DNA of 64,000 bases, taken from Melastoma dodecandrum (lineage: Eukaryota > Streptophyta > Magnoliopsida > Myrtales > Melastomataceae). Made by a program: the position numbers and the translations under genes. The stretch covers positions 352,106 to 416,105 of the forward strand of contig JARUPY010000506.1 in assembly GCA_029817715.1 (NCBI GenBank), written 5' to 3'. The notes under the pieces are model-generated. The model worked only from the letters and a program-made list of their open reading frames with translations. It was not told the DNA's origin and did no database searches. Positions 10,689 through 22,231 of the stretch are shown one piece after another. Position 1 is the first letter of the stretch, and every line of letters begins with the position of its first letter.

Positions 10689-10979
10689 TGTTACACTAAG
10701 AGGGGGGGTGAATTAGTGTTAATCTCCAAAATTGGATTTTAACCCTTTTTCGTTTTACCCCGCAGCGGAATGAAAAGCTTCTGTTAAACAGAGCCTGTAA
10801 GTTTCTGTACGACAGAACGTTTGATTGTGTACGCAAATTTGTTTGATGGACACAAGGATTTTTATAGTGGTTCAGCAAATTGCTTACGTCCACTCTTCAC
10901 CCAGATATTTGGATGGTTTCCACTCAAATGTATCTCAGTACAAGTTACACAAGTGATAGCAACTAAAAGCAGACCCGTA

Positions 10980-11760
10980 GGTTCTGTACAATAGAGGCTT
11001 GAGTGGCAGAGCACAGACCAGAAGGTTCTGTACCGTAGAGGTTTGTTACGAAGCACAAACACTAAGGTTCTGTACTATAGTAACTTAGGCTCAATACAGA
11101 CCAGAAGGTTCTGTATCATAGAACGTTAGGCACAACACAAACCCGAAGGTTCTGTGTCGAAGAAGGTAAGGCACAATACAGACCAGAAGGTTCTGTATCG
11201 AAGAAGGTTTGGCACAACACAGACCAGAAGGTTCTGTGTCGAAGAGACTTAGGCACAACACAGATCAGAAGGTTCTGTGTCGAAGAAGGTAAGGCACAAT
11301 ACAGACCAAAAGGTTCTGTATCGTAGAACGTTAGGCACAACACAAACCCGAAGGTTCTGTGTCGAAGAGGGTAAGGCACAACACAGACCAGAAGGTTTTG
11401 TGTCGAAGAAGGTAAAACACAATACTGACCAGATGGTTCTGTATCGAATGTGTTAACCTTCTATAGCACAGATCAAGTGATTCTGTACTAGAGACGTCAA
11501 CCTTCTATAGAACAGATCCAAGGATTCTGTATCACAGAAGGTATAGCACATACCGTAAGGTTCTGTGTCGAGTATGTCAATCCACAACAGAAGGTTCTGT
11601 ATAGGAAATGACTTAATTGTGAAGCACAGATCTGAAAGATTCTGTACCAAGGGTAGTCGACCTTCTACTGAACAGACCGTGAGGTTCTGTAGTAAAAGTG
11701 ACAAGGAAAATGTATGTACAGACCCGTAGGGTTCTGTACTACAGCGGGTTGCACGATTTA
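10980..11760 (-). repeat. Array of GAAGGTTCTGT-containing repeats in the LTR
   Basis: Roughly 37-bp units of the form AGGCACAACACAGACC, AGAAGGTTCTGTGTCGAAGA are repeated head to tail from about 11050 to 11450. Longer, more diverged units with the same CAGA...GTTCTGT core follow to about 11760. The core is an imperfect palindrome (ACAGA...TCTGT). The number of units differs among the three LTR copies in the window. Confidence 0.85.
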
Positions 11761-12375
11761 ACGTGACTAACAAGGTAACCAAATGCGCAATCCTCTTAAG
11801 GAAAACGACTTCGTGGCGTACACCCTACGCAAGCGAACAGCAACCCCTGTTCAAGGATGGATTTTCCCTCCGGCGGCTCCACACGACCTGCACGATCTCC
11901 TCGAGATAGCGACTATGTGGCGTACCCCACACAAGCACGTAGCATACCCTACGCAAGCACGCAGCAGACCCTGCGCAAGCACGTGGCAAACCCCACGCAA
12001 GCAGACGGCAACCTCCGTCCTAGGTTCCTGCACACAGAGCTCTACACAACAGAAGCTGGTTAGTCCCTCACCTTCTGTGCTCCCGGGGTTCTGCCCTTCT
12101 CTCCGGCCCGCTGCACGTTGCCCACGTACACAACGCTTCCAACAACGTATCCTGCAGCTTCCAACCGAGTCCCTCGAGCCCCCGAGTCACCCTCCCAGAA
12201 GACTTCACCGACGATGCAGCCTTCCGTTGCTAGTGCTCCTCGTGTGACTAACTCAAACGAACAAAAGAATTAGAGAACATAAAGAAATTAAAGAAATGAA
12301 GCTCACGCTCTCGTTGATCAGAATGGGATGAGGGAAAATGAATGTTATGTATATTATGAATGGGATAGAGCATGG

Positions 12376-12384
12376 CCTTTTATA
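12376..12384 (-). promoter_or_regulatory. TATA box in the 3' LTR
   Basis: The minus strand reads TATAAAAGG. It is conserved at 21516-21524 and 24780-24788 in the other two LTR copies, which supports its being the element's promoter. Confidence 0.7.
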
Positions 12385-13082
12385 CACAAAGCCTAAGAAG
12401 AAAATACAAATGGGAAAAGATAAAAACTAAATCTGCAAAACAAGAAATTAAAAGTTAGTTTACAAAATAGATAAAATGATATACACGTGCATACATTCAG
12501 CAAGGAAGATAATCATATCAAAATAAAATAAGAATATGATAGTTTCCCTAAATAATGCAGCACAGAAGGTATCGCAGAAGGTTCTGCTCGATAACCTTCT
12601 ACAAATGAAAATAATCGAAGATTTATTTCCATTAGGGTAATAATTCGTTCCATCCTGTTAAAGATACATAGGAGGACGTATCTAGACAGGTGGTAGTGAT
12701 AGGTTTGCAAATAACGATCGTATAGTGGTCAATTAAGCTTACAGAAGCTGTAGACCGTCTAGTATAACTTTCATATACATAAGATATATTTCTTTTACAA
12801 GAATTATTATCTTCAATATGATTATTTGGAAACCAAATCGTGGTAATTTGATCAGATAAATATCTTAATCAAATTAAGCATATTTCGTAATTAAATAATT
12901 GAAAACTAATCATTTAATTACAAAAATAATTCTTACAAGAAGTCCTTAATAATAGAAGCTTCTGTAGAATAGAATGTTCGACCTTCTGTAGTACAAAGGG
13001 GCAGGCTTATCATCAAAGCCAAGAATGTTCGACCTTCTATGGTACAGAGGTCTGGCTCATCATCAAAACCTTTTCCAACAAT

Positions 13083-13095
13083 CTCCCCCTTTTTG
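13083..13095 (-). other. Polypurine tract
   Basis: The minus strand reads AAAAAGGGGGAGA directly before the 3' LTR, the site that primes plus-strand DNA synthesis. Near copies on the same strand occur at 13141-13148, 13517-13524 and 13536-13548, as reported for the Sirevirus lineage. Confidence 0.85.
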
Positions 13096-13848
13096 ATGAT
13101 GACAAAACATTCATCGTTGAGGGAAATATGTTTGCAAGAACTCCCCCTAAATAGATGAGAGTGTGAGTCTCGCGTTTTTACAGTACCATAAGGTTCTGTA
13201 TAACAGAACATAGAAGCTTCTGTTATGAAAGCTTCTGTTATGAAGAAGGTTATACAGAGCACAAAGGCTTCTGTGATTAATACAGAGCGTGGAGCTTCTA
13301 TATATAGCCCGAAAAAAATGATGGCTTTTCATTTTTGCACTCCCAGCAATAGTGACTTTAAAAAGATCACGAATCGCATTCCCTGCAGAAGGTTGCGATT
13401 ATGAGCTGTATCAGTCTCATAAGCTTCTATACCGTAGACGGTATAGCTTTCTACGACCCATTGAGTTATAGAAAATCAAGGATTTTTCTATAACCAATAC
13501 AGAGCAAGGTACTGTACTCCCCCTCAACACAATTTTCTCCCCCTTTTTGTCATATCAAAAAGAAGTTGAATGCAGGTTGATAAAGAGTAAGACTCATGCA
13601 GAAGGTATGACATTACGTTCATAACCAACTTGCAGAGGGTAGTTTCAATTCTTGCAGAGGGTAGAACAGAGAGTTCAAAACCATCATGCAGAATGTGGTA
13701 CAGAAGGTGTGACAGAAAGTTCAATACCATACTGCTCAAAGGAAATGTGTCCACGAGGTGGCACTTATTACAATCTAGAAGACCACAGAAATCAGTTTTT
13801 GGTCTAGCTAGAAATGCATAAAAGAAAAAGAAACAGCAACTAAGGAGA

Positions 13849-15648
13849 TCACTCCTCAGACTCAGCAGAATCCTTTTCCAGAAGTTTGCGCAGAAGCTTG
13901 TCCTGGCGTTCCACTAAGCGAAACAGGTCAGTGACCATTCGCTGAAGGACGCGGATGTCTTCCCCAAGATTGAGGAGAGCAGTGTTATCCACAGGGACTT
14001 GAGCTTCAGCAGATGATGAAGGACGTCTCCGACCAGCAGGCTTAGCAGCAGAGGGTCGAGCAGAAGATGCTTCAGCATTCTTCTTGGCCTCCAGAAGCTT
14101 ATCCTCATCATCAAGCGCAGAATCCTGTGACCTCCCTTTCAGGGTCCAGGTAGAGCCCTTCCTCACATAATGCATGCTGGCTATAATTTGTTGTCCAAAA
14201 GTGCCAACTTTCCACTTTTCTTGAAAAGTAGAAGCATCAGTAGAGACACGAGCTAATTTCAGAAGGCCGGCGATTACCTGGCCATAAGGGAGAGCTTTCC
14301 CAGCCGTATTGCAGCATCTTTGCATGTGGGAGAACACCAGCAAACCAAGATTAAAGGGAATGCCCTTCAGGATATGAGCCATCAACGTTGCATCATTGGA
14401 GGTGATGGTGTCGATGCTCCCAGTTCTTGGCAGAAGGCAGAACAGAACCACGCGATGCAGAATGCGGGTTTTGAGATCCAACTTGGTGGACTCAAGATAC
14501 TTGGTCGCATTGACCTTCTGTCCCAGAATGATGTTATAGGATTCTTCTTTTCCCATGTCCACCAGAGGATCATATTCCTCACAGCAGAACAATTGATTCA
14601 CATCATGGGCAGAGAATACCAGTGTGACCCCTTCAATGACTGTCTTTATGAACTTGGCATGCGGGCCCTGTTCATGGAACGTGATGTTCGCATAGAACTC
14701 TCTCAAACGAGAGACAGGCATCTCTGCATAGGCCTCACAGAAGGTTTTCAAACCAATTCTATCCAGCAGAGGGGCAATATCAAGTCCATTAGCCGCAAAC
14801 CAGTTAAAGTCGATCCGCTTAAAGGAGGCAATCTGCCTACCCGCAGCATCACACTTAGGCAGTTTATCATCGGCCAAAACAGTTTCAATCTCCTTCTTAG
14901 AGACAAGAGGATTTACCGGAAAGATATACGAATCCAGGTCCTCTGCGAAGGTGTCCTCAGGAACAAGTTTCTCTGGGGACTTGGTCTTTTTGGCAGCCAT
15001 ATCAATGATAGAGGTGCTGACCGTCTCGGGCTCTTTCCGTTTCAGCCTGGTCCTAGAGGAAACTCCTCCGGGTTTCATGGCATCATGGAGAAGCTTTTTG
15101 GTAGGAGTGGCCGCAGGCTTCTGCGAAGCCTTCTGAATCTCAGAAGCTACTCCTTTCAGCTTGAGATCAGGAGAGACAGTGAAGACCGGAGTAGGAACTT
15201 CCGTGTCAGCCTCACCACGCAAATCATCAGCAGGGGGGATCTCCACCACCTCATCAGACGCGGCAATCTCAGCAGTAGGGGCGACAGGGAGTGTATCACT
15301 TGTCGCAGTAGAACCTTTGACAGAGGCCTTAGGAACAGAGCACTCAAGCACAGAAGGCTCAGAGATAGAGGGTTCCACCATCATGACGATCAGAAGTTCC
15401 TTCTGGGTTGTATCTTCCACGGAGACTTGGACTTTTGAGGGCCCTTCGTCTGTGGAGATGAGATGCATGCCATCGAGAGTCTCAACAGTAGCAATGGTTT
15501 GGTCCTTCGCAGGAGAGATGGGTTTCCCCGGCGAGGAAGGGGGTGGAGTCCTGCTCGTAGGTGAGACAGGCTTCTCCGATCTAGAGGCGTAAGCCTTCTT
15601 TCTTCCGGCCTTAGCCTTTTTCCTCAAGGATTTCGCTTTGGGTGCCAT
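13849..15648 (-). CDS. Env-like/PTEN-domain ORF of the Copia element
   Basis: A 599-residue uninterrupted ORF in the slot between pol and the 3' LTR, where Sireviruses carry their env-like gene. The ATG at 15648 begins MAPKAKSLRKKAKAGRKK, a strongly basic start. A low-complexity Ser/Pro/Thr/Glu region follows (about residues 30-230), including a second basic patch. A globular part (about 270-490) resembles the 'putative plant transposon protein' domain (FNWFAANGLDIAP, REFYANITF, VIEGVTLVFSAHDVNQLF, LLPRTGSIDTI). A Ser/Ala-rich linker and a short coiled coil near the C-terminus (LQRMVTDLFRLVERQDKLLRKL) come last. I see no signal peptide or convincing transmembrane helix, so an envelope role is doubtful; nuclear or nucleic-acid association is equally possible. 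It is the only intact ORF of this element. Confidence 0.85.
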   Translation of the reverse strand: MAPKAKSLRKKAKAGRKKAYASRSEKPVSPTSRTPPPSSPGKPISPAKDQTIATVETLDGMHLISTDEGPSKVQVSVEDTTQKELLIVMMVEPSISEPSVLECSVPKASVKGSTATSDTLPVAPTAEIAASDEVVEIPPADDLRGEADTEVPTPVFTVSPDLKLKGVASEIQKASQKPAATPTKKLLHDAMKPGGVSSRTRLKRKEPETVSTSIIDMAAKKTKSPEKLVPEDTFAEDLDSYIFPVNPLVSKKEIETVLADDKLPKCDAAGRQIASFKRIDFNWFAANGLDIAPLLDRIGLKTFCEAYAEMPVSRLREFYANITFHEQGPHAKFIKTVIEGVTLVFSAHDVNQLFCCEEYDPLVDMGKEESYNIILGQKVNATKYLESTKLDLKTRILHRVVLFCLLPRTGSIDTITSNDATLMAHILKGIPFNLGLLVFSHMQRCCNTAGKALPYGQVIAGLLKLARVSTDASTFQEKWKVGTFGQQIIASMHYVRKGSTWTLKGRSQDSALDDEDKLLEAKKNAEASSARPSAAKPAGRRRPSSSAEAQVPVDNTALLNLGEDIRVLQRMVTDLFRLVERQDKLLRKLLEKDSAESEE

Positions 15649-16541
15649 GGACACGAAGAAATCGAAAGTTTCGAGGTTAGGGCAAGAACAAGGAAGTTTC
15701 AAGGTTGAAGATGAAAATGTGAAGTAGGAAAGCAGCGGTTAAAGATTTTAACCAGCCTCCGAATGCCTTGTTTGGGAAGAAAATATTCTCCTGCCCAAAA
15801 TACTCATGATTTTGATTTTCAAGAGGAAAACATGTCACTTCACGAATGCCATGCATCAGAGTATATGGGAATCATTTGTTTCCTTATTTTAATAGGAAAT
15901 TTGATGGTTCTGTAACGCGGAAGGTGGTTTCATAGCCTTCTGTTGCAAGCTTCTTCAGTGTAGAAGAGCCGAATATATTATTAGGATTATTAATTTCCTA
16001 ATAGACACGATATTGATCAGAACAAATATTTTATTTGATTCTGATTATATCTAAAAATTTTATTGGATGAGAATTGATATCTCCAGACGTAAACTTCCAA
16101 TTAATTGGAAATTACCAAAGTTAGATTTAAGGTATACATATCGTTATACCTTCTATAAGATAGATGGTGAAATTCAAGCTTCTATTGTATAGAAGGCTAA
16201 AAATTCTACCTTCTATAGTGAAGAGTACAAGCATGTACCTTCTGTAGAGTAGAAACAGAAGATTATACCTTCTGTAATGAAGTGCACAAATAAATGTAAC
16301 TTCTATATGGCAGAGTGTAGATGATTCTACCCTCTATGATGAAGTGTACGAAATGTGTACCTTCTGTTGTGAGGAGTACAAATGTTTGTACCTTTTGTAG
16401 TGTAGAAACAGAGAATTATATCTTCTGTAATGAAGTGTACAAGTATGTACCTTCTGTAGTAGTATACTAAGTATTCTACCTTCTACAGTGAAGTGTACAA
16501 AGGATTGTACCTTCTGTAGTTAATTTCTATATTGACGGATT
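15649..16541 (-). other. Non-coding gap where RT and RNase H are missing
   Basis: Between integrase and the env-like ORF a Copia element normally has about 2 kb of reverse transcriptase and RNase H. Here there are only ~0.9 kb without any RT motif. From about 16140 to 16530 they hold repeated blocks of the form ACCTTCTGTAGTGAAGTGTACAA (given here in two overlapping halves: ACCTTCTGTAGTG and GAAGTGTACAA). Confidence 0.8.
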
Positions 16542-19247
16542 CTAATCAGGAGAACCGTATTGAAGAAAACATCTATTGACGTCTTCTAAGACTTGGTTAA
16601 TAGGATGTATTGTTTGTACACCACTATTAATAACCGAACGTCTTGTTTGTACACCACTATTGATGTCACCAATGATTTGATCAATAGGATGTCGTTTTTG
16701 ATAAAGAGCAGGTGCTCTAATATCGCTTTGTTGATTATTCTGAGAATGTTCTTCAGAATGATCATTTGTTTGTTCAAGATCATTTTTAGATTCATGAACA
16801 GAGGGTTCACCCTTCTCTTTCGTAGAGGGTGGAGGTTCTACAGCATCTTCTGTAGGTTCTAGAGATATAATATCTCTTGTATTGATAGTAGGTAGGTCAT
16901 TAATTTTTACATTAATAGACTCCTCTATAGAAGAAGTTCTTTTGTTTAGAACTCTGTAAGCTTTGCTAGACAGAGAGTATCCAAGAAAGATGCCCTCATC
17001 TGTCTTAGCTTCGAACTTTCCTAGATTGTCCTTAGAAGGTCTCAAGATGAAACATGGACTTCCAAAGGAGTGGAAATAGGAGATGTTCGGTTTTCTCCCC
17101 CTGTATAGTTGATAGGGAGTTTTCTCAAGTATGGGTCTAAGTAGAACCCTGTTTGATATGTAGCAGGCTGTATTAACAGCTTCTGCCCATAGGTTCTGTG
17201 GAGCAGAGCTCTCACATATCATGGTTCTAGCCATGTCTATTAGAGTTCTATTTTTCCGTTCTGCTACTCCATTTTGTTGAGGAGTATATGGTGCGGAAAA
17301 ATTGTGATCGATACCATGTTCGTCACAGAAAGTAGCGAATTCATGGTTTTCAAACTCAGTACCATGATCCGTTCTTATAGCTTTTACAGAAGAACCAGTT
17401 TCATTCTGTAATTTCTTAGCTAGCTTAATGAAAGTTTCAAAAGCATCGCTTTTGTGAGTTAGAAATTTAACCCACGTGTATCTAGAGTAGTCATCGACCA
17501 CAACTAGACAGTACCTTCTACCGCCGACACTCTGAACTCTAGTAGGTCCGAATAGATCCATATGTAGAAGTTCAAGAGGTTGAGAAGTAGAGACTTCATT
17601 CTTAGATTTGAATGAAGACTTAGTTTGTTTTCCAAGAGAACATGCTTCACAGAAGCTGTCATGCTCAAAACGGATATTGGGTAATCCCTTAACCAAATCC
17701 TTTTTCACAAGCTTGGATAACATTTTGAAGTTGGAGTGTCCCAACCTTCTATGCCATAGTAGGCTTTCATCTTTGACTGACAGAAGGCAACTTTCTGTAG
17801 TACAGAAGCTATTCTGAGTCAAGGTGTAGATGTTCCCTTTACGGTTCCCAATGAAGCGAACTTCATTGTTTAGGACTCCGGAACACTTGTCTTGATCAAA
17901 AGTTATTTCATAACCTTTGTCACAAAGCTGGCTAATGCTCAGCAAATTATGTTTGAGTTCCGTAACCAACAGAACCTCATCTATGACCATGGAGTTAGAA
18001 TTTCCAATGGTACCTTTGCCAATGACAGAGCCTTTGCTATTGTCACCGAATTTAACCGACCCTCCATTCTGTAGAGTCAGTTGGGAAAATTTGGATGGGT
18101 CTCCGGTCATGTGCCTGGAGCATCCACTATCCAGATACCATTCACTTTCAACAGTTTCTGTTTGAAAGCAGGTATGTAATTCATTTTGAGTTTCTGTGTG
18201 AGCTGTGAGGCACATGAGTGCTTCCTCATCATCAGAATCATCAAGTTCTGCCCAATTAGCCATTGCTTTCTTGGACTTGTATTTGGGAGAAGGTTTCTCC
18301 TTTTCTTTAAGTAAAGGACATTCTGTTTTGTAGTGTCCTTTCTTTTTGCATTCAAAGCATGTGACCAACTTCGGGTCCATGTGATTTTGGCTTCTCTTGT
18401 TGAAGCGCTTTTTGGAGGCGAACTGCAAAAGACGTTTAGCTATCATTGCGAGTTCATCATCCGAATTAGCTTCTGCTTCATCATCCGAACCTTCTGTAGG
18501 TGCTTCTGATGCTCTGAAAGCAACAGGTGCTCTCTTTATATCAGGTTGAGAGGATCTTTCCATCTCATACGAGATTAAGGAGCTCATCAACTGATCTAGT
18601 CGAAGAGTAGAGAGGTCTTTAGCTTCCTCTATAGCCGTTTTCTTGGCTTCCCAAGATTTGGGTAGAGTACGCAGAACCTTTCGAACTAGCTCAGAGTTTT
18701 GATAGGTTTTGCCCAAATGAGTTAGGGCATCGACTAGGAGGTTGAGTCTCTGGAACATTTGTTCTACAGATTCATTAGCCTTCATAGTAAAATTTTCATA
18801 TTGGTGAATTAAGAAATTCACCTTAGTTTATCTTATCTGGTCTGTCCCAATATACATGGTGACAAGTTTGTCCCAGATTTCCTTGCCCGAAGTGCAAGTT
18901 GAAACTTTGACGAATTCACCTTCTGACATAGCATTGAACATCAAATACTTTGCCGTTTTAGTGAGTCGTCTGATCTTAAGGTATTCCCTTGTAGGATGAC
19001 CTTCTCGATCAAATCGTTGGTTCTCAGGTATAGAAGGTGGACCATCTTCTATATAAGACCATAAGTCTTCGTCGATAGCATCAACGAATGCGCTCATTCG
19101 AATTTTCCAATAGGCAAAATTCTTACCATCGAAAATGGGAGGATTCCCAACATGTGGTTTAGGCACATTATAGTTTTCAGCAATTTGTTCAATTTGTATA
19201 GAGTATAAAACTTCTATAGAACAGAACGTTGACGAATAGAACCTCAA
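16542..19247 (-). pseudogene. Copia gag-protease-integrase polyprotein
   Basis: One reading frame on the minus strand, broken once by an in-frame TAA (18828-18830) inside gag. Gag carries the UBN2/DUF4219-like start (NPPIFDGKNFAYWKIRM) and the chain after the stop (FLIHQYENFTMK, VRKVLRTLPKSW). A CCHC zinc knuckle (CFECKKKGHYKTEC) follows, then the aspartic protease signature WYLDSGCSRHMTG. The integrase has an HHCC region (LLWHRRLGHSN ... CEACSLGKQ) and the core DDE (DLFGP, DYSRY, IRTDHGTEF, QQNGVAERKNR), ending with a GKx-type tail. No ATG is seen at the gag start. The frame ends soon after integrase at 16542, without entering RT. Nonsense codon and missing RT make it non-autonomous. Confidence 0.9.
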
Positions 19248-19441
19248 CAAAGAAGCAAGCTTCTGTTGGGTAGAAATCAGCTGTCAAGCTGTAGTTGTTG
19301 GATTCGCAGAGCGATGGGCTTCTGCAGAAAATGCCAACCGTGATGTTTACAGATCGTATGCTTCTGTATAATGTACCGTATGCTTCTACAAAGTAGAGCA
19401 ACAAATCGTTTCTCATAGAACAAGGTGCTTCTGTGGAACAG

Positions 19442-19720
19442 TGGTTAAATTCTGATAGAGCGTAAGCTTCTACAGAATAGAACCAAGTAGATTTTCACAG
19501 AGCTTAAAGCTTCTGTGCAGTAGCGGGTTGATTCCGATAGAGCGTAGGCTTCTACAGAATAGAACCAAGTAGATTTTCACAGAGCTTAAAGCTTCTGTGC
19601 AGTAGCGGGTTGATTCTGATAGAGCGTAGGCTTCTACAGAATAGAACCAAGTAGATTTTCACAGAGCTTAAGGCTTCTGTGCAGTAGCGGGTTGATTCTG
19701 ATAGAGCGTAGGCTTTAACA
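19442..19720 (-). repeat. 82-bp tandem repeat x 3 in the leader
   Basis: Three almost identical 82-bp units contain GATAGAGCGTAGGCTTCTAC and CACAGAGCTTAAAGCTTCTG. They lie between the primer-binding site and gag, that is, in the untranslated leader. Each unit carries two copies of the CTTCTGT/CTTCTAC palindromic half-sites found throughout the element. Confidence 0.85.
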
Positions 19721-19821
19721 GAATAACAACAGTCACAGAGCTAAGAGCTTCTGTGGAGAAGAGTGTGTAGCTGGAAAGAGCTTTTCAAGGATCTACGACA
19801 AGCTGTTAAGCCTCTGTTGAA

Positions 19822-19838
19822 CCCGCTCTAATACCAAT
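19822..19838 (-). other. Primer-binding site (tRNA-Met type)
   Basis: The minus strand reads TTGGTATTAGAGCGGG right after the 5' LTR. It equals the TGGTATCAGAGC site for initiator tRNA-Met with one mismatch, and fixes the element's orientation. Confidence 0.88.
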
Positions 19839-22226
19839 TGTCACACTAAGAGGGGGGTGAATTAGTGTTAATCACCAAAATTGGATTTTAACCCTTTTTC
19901 GTTTTACCCCGCAGCGGAATGAAAAGCTTCTGTTAAACAGAGCCTGTAAGTTTCTGTAAGACAGAACGTTTGATTGTGTACGCAAATTTGTTTGATGGAC
20001 ACAAGGATTTTTATAGTGGTTCAGCAAATTGCTTACGTCCACTCTTCACCCAGATATTTGGATGGTTTCCACTCAAATGTATCTCAGTACAAGTTACACA
20101 AGTGATAGCAACTAAAAGCAGACCCGTAGGTTCTGTACAATAGAGGCTTGAGTGGCAGAGCACAGACCAGAAGGTTCTGTACCGTAGAGGTTTGTTACGA
20201 AGCACAAACACTGAGGTTCTGTACTATAGTAACTTAGGCTCAATACAGACCAGAAGGTTCTGTATCGTAGAAACTTAGGCACAACACAAACCCGAAGGTT
20301 CTGTGTCGGAGAAGGTAAGGCACAATACAGACCAGAAGGTTCTGTATCGAAGAACGTTAGGCACAACATTAGGCACAACACAAACCCGAAGGTTCTGTGT
20401 CGAAGAAGGTAAGGCACAATACAGACCAAAAGGTTCTGTATCGTAGAACGTTAGGCACAACACAAACCCGAAGGTTCTGTGTCGAAGAGGGTAAGGCACA
20501 ACACAGACCAGAAGGTTCTGTGTCGAAGAAGGTAAAACACAATACTGACCAGATGGTTCTGTATCGAATGTGTTAACCTTCTATAGCACAGATCAAGTGA
20601 TTCTGTACTAGAGACGTCAACCTTCTATAGAACAGATCCAAGGATTCTGTATCACAGAAGGTATAGCACAGACCGTAAGGTTCTGTGTCGAGTATGTCAA
20701 TCCACAACAGAAGGTTCTGTATAGGAAATGACTTAATTGTGAAGCACAGATCTGAAAGATTCTGTACCAAGGGTAGTCGACCTTCTACTGAACAGACCGT
20801 GAGGTACTGTAGTAAAAGTGACAAGGAAAATGTATGTACAGACCCGTAGGATTCTGTACTACAGCGGGTTGCACGATTTAACGTGACTAACAAGGTAACC
20901 AAATGCGCAATCCTCTTAAGGAAAACGACTTCATGGCGTACCCCACGCGAGCACGTAGCGGACCCTACGCAAGCGAACAGCAACCCCTGTTCAAGGATGG
21001 ATTTTCCCTCCGGCGGCTCCACACGACCTGCACGATCTCCTCGAGATAGCGACTAGGTGGCGTACCCCACACAAGCACGTAGCATACCCTACACAAGCAC
21101 GCAGCAGACCCTGCGCAAGCACGTGGCAAACCCCACGCAAGCAGACGGCAACCTCCGTCCTAGGTTCCTGCACACAGAGCTCTACACAACAGAAGCTGGT
21201 TAGTCCCTCACCTTCTATGCTCTCGGGGTTCTGCCCTTCTCTCCGGCCCGTTGCACGTTGCCCACGTATACAACGCTTCCAACAACGTATCCTGCAGCTT
21301 CCAACCGAGTCCCTCAAGCCCCCGAGTCACCCTCCCAGAAGACTTCACCGACGATGCAGCCTTCCGTTGCTAGTGCTCCTCGTGTGACTAACTCAAACGA
21401 ACAAAAGAATTAGAGAACATAAAGAAATTAAAGAAATGAAGCTCACGCTCTCGTTGATCAGAATGGGATGAGGGAAATTGAATGTTATGTATATTATGAA
21501 TGGGATAGAGCATGGCCTTTTATACACAAAGCCTAAGAAGAAAATATAAATGGGAAAAAAAAATAAAAACGAAATCTCCAAAACAGGAAATTAAAAGTTA
21601 GTTTACAAAATAGATAAAATGATATACACGTGCATACATTCAGCAAGGAAGATAATCATATCAAAATAAAATAAGAATATGATAGTTTCCCTAAATAATG
21701 CAGCATAGAAGGTATCGCAGAAGGTTCTGCTCGATAACCTTCTACAAATGAAAATAATCGAAGATTTATTTCCATTAGGGTAATAATTTGTTCCATCCTG
21801 TTAAAGATACATAGGAGGACGTATCTAGACAGGTGGTAGTGATAGGTTTGCAAATAACGGTCGTATAGTGGTCAATTAAGCTTACAGAAGCCTGTAGACC
21901 GTCTAGTAGAACCTTTCCATATATAGAAGATATATTTCCCTTACAAGAATTATTATCTCCAATATGATTATTTGGAAACCAAATCGTGGTAATTTGATCA
22001 GATAAATATCTTAATCAAATTAAGCATATTTCGTAATTAAATAATTGAAAACTAGTCATTTAATTACAAAAATAATTCTTACAAGAAGTCCTTAATAATA
22101 GAAGCTTCTGTAGAATAGAATGTTCGACCTTCTGTAGTACAGAGGGGCAGGCTCATCATCAAAGCCTAGAATGTTCGACCTTCTGTGGTACAGAGGTCTG
22201 GCTCATCATCAAAACATTTTCCAACA
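19839..22226 (-). repeat. 5' LTR of the Copia element
   Basis: It starts TGTCACACTAAG and ends TTTTCCAACA on the plus strand. It lies next to the primer-binding site, so it is the 5' LTR. It differs from the 3' LTR by scattered substitutions (for example six rather than seven G in the GGGGGG run) and by repeat-unit number near 20330-20400. Confidence 0.93.
21516..21524 (-). promoter_or_regulatory. TATA box in the 5' LTR
   Basis: The minus strand reads TATAAAAGG in the 5' LTR and would drive the genomic transcript leftward. Confidence 0.7.
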
Positions 22227-22231
22227 CTGTT
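22227..22231 (+). other. Target-site duplication, right
   Basis: CTGTT follows the right LTR and pairs with 10684-10688. Confidence 0.95.

Larger units (their letters stand above)
10689..13080 (-). repeat. 3' LTR of the Copia element
   Basis: The LTR starts TGTTACACTAAG and ends TTTTCCAACA on the plus strand. It lies next to the polypurine tract, so it is the 3' LTR of the minus-strand element. A TATA box (12376-12384, minus) places 12385-13080 in U3 and the large repeat array 10980-11760 in R/U5. It matches the other LTR over its whole length, with shorter repeat arrays than the solo LTR copy. Confidence 0.93.
10689..22226 (-). mobile_element. Sirevirus-like Copia retrotransposon, RT-deleted
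   Basis: This is a complete unit with two ~2.39-kb LTRs (10689-13080 and 19839-22226), 5-bp target duplications CTGTT, a tRNA-Met-type primer site at 19822-19838 and a polypurine tract at 13083-13095. All of these give a minus-strand element. Coding order on the minus strand is gag, protease, integrase, then a gap where reverse transcriptase and RNase H should be, then an env-like ORF. Very long LTRs, repeated palindromic ACAGAAG/CTTCTGT motifs, multiple polypurine tracts and an extra 3' ORF are hallmarks of the Sirevirus (SIRE1/Maximus) lineage of Copia. Without RT it could move only with enzymes from another copy. The two LTRs differ at scattered bases and by indels, so the insertion is not very recent. 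Confidence 0.93.

Noticed and set aside
11050..11450. Regular ~37-bp repeats that superficially resemble a CRISPR array
   Set aside because: There are no unique spacers, the units are simple tandem repeats inside a plant LTR, and no cas genes exist in this eukaryotic context.
11783..12247. 154-codon plus-strand frame inside the left LTR
   Set aside because: It lies antisense in R/U5 of a non-coding LTR and starts in repeat sequence. The 5' LTR copy breaks the frame.
14320..15438. 372-codon plus-strand frame
   Set aside because: It is the antisense shadow of the env-like ORF. Its composition mirrors that ORF's codon pattern and it has no domain.
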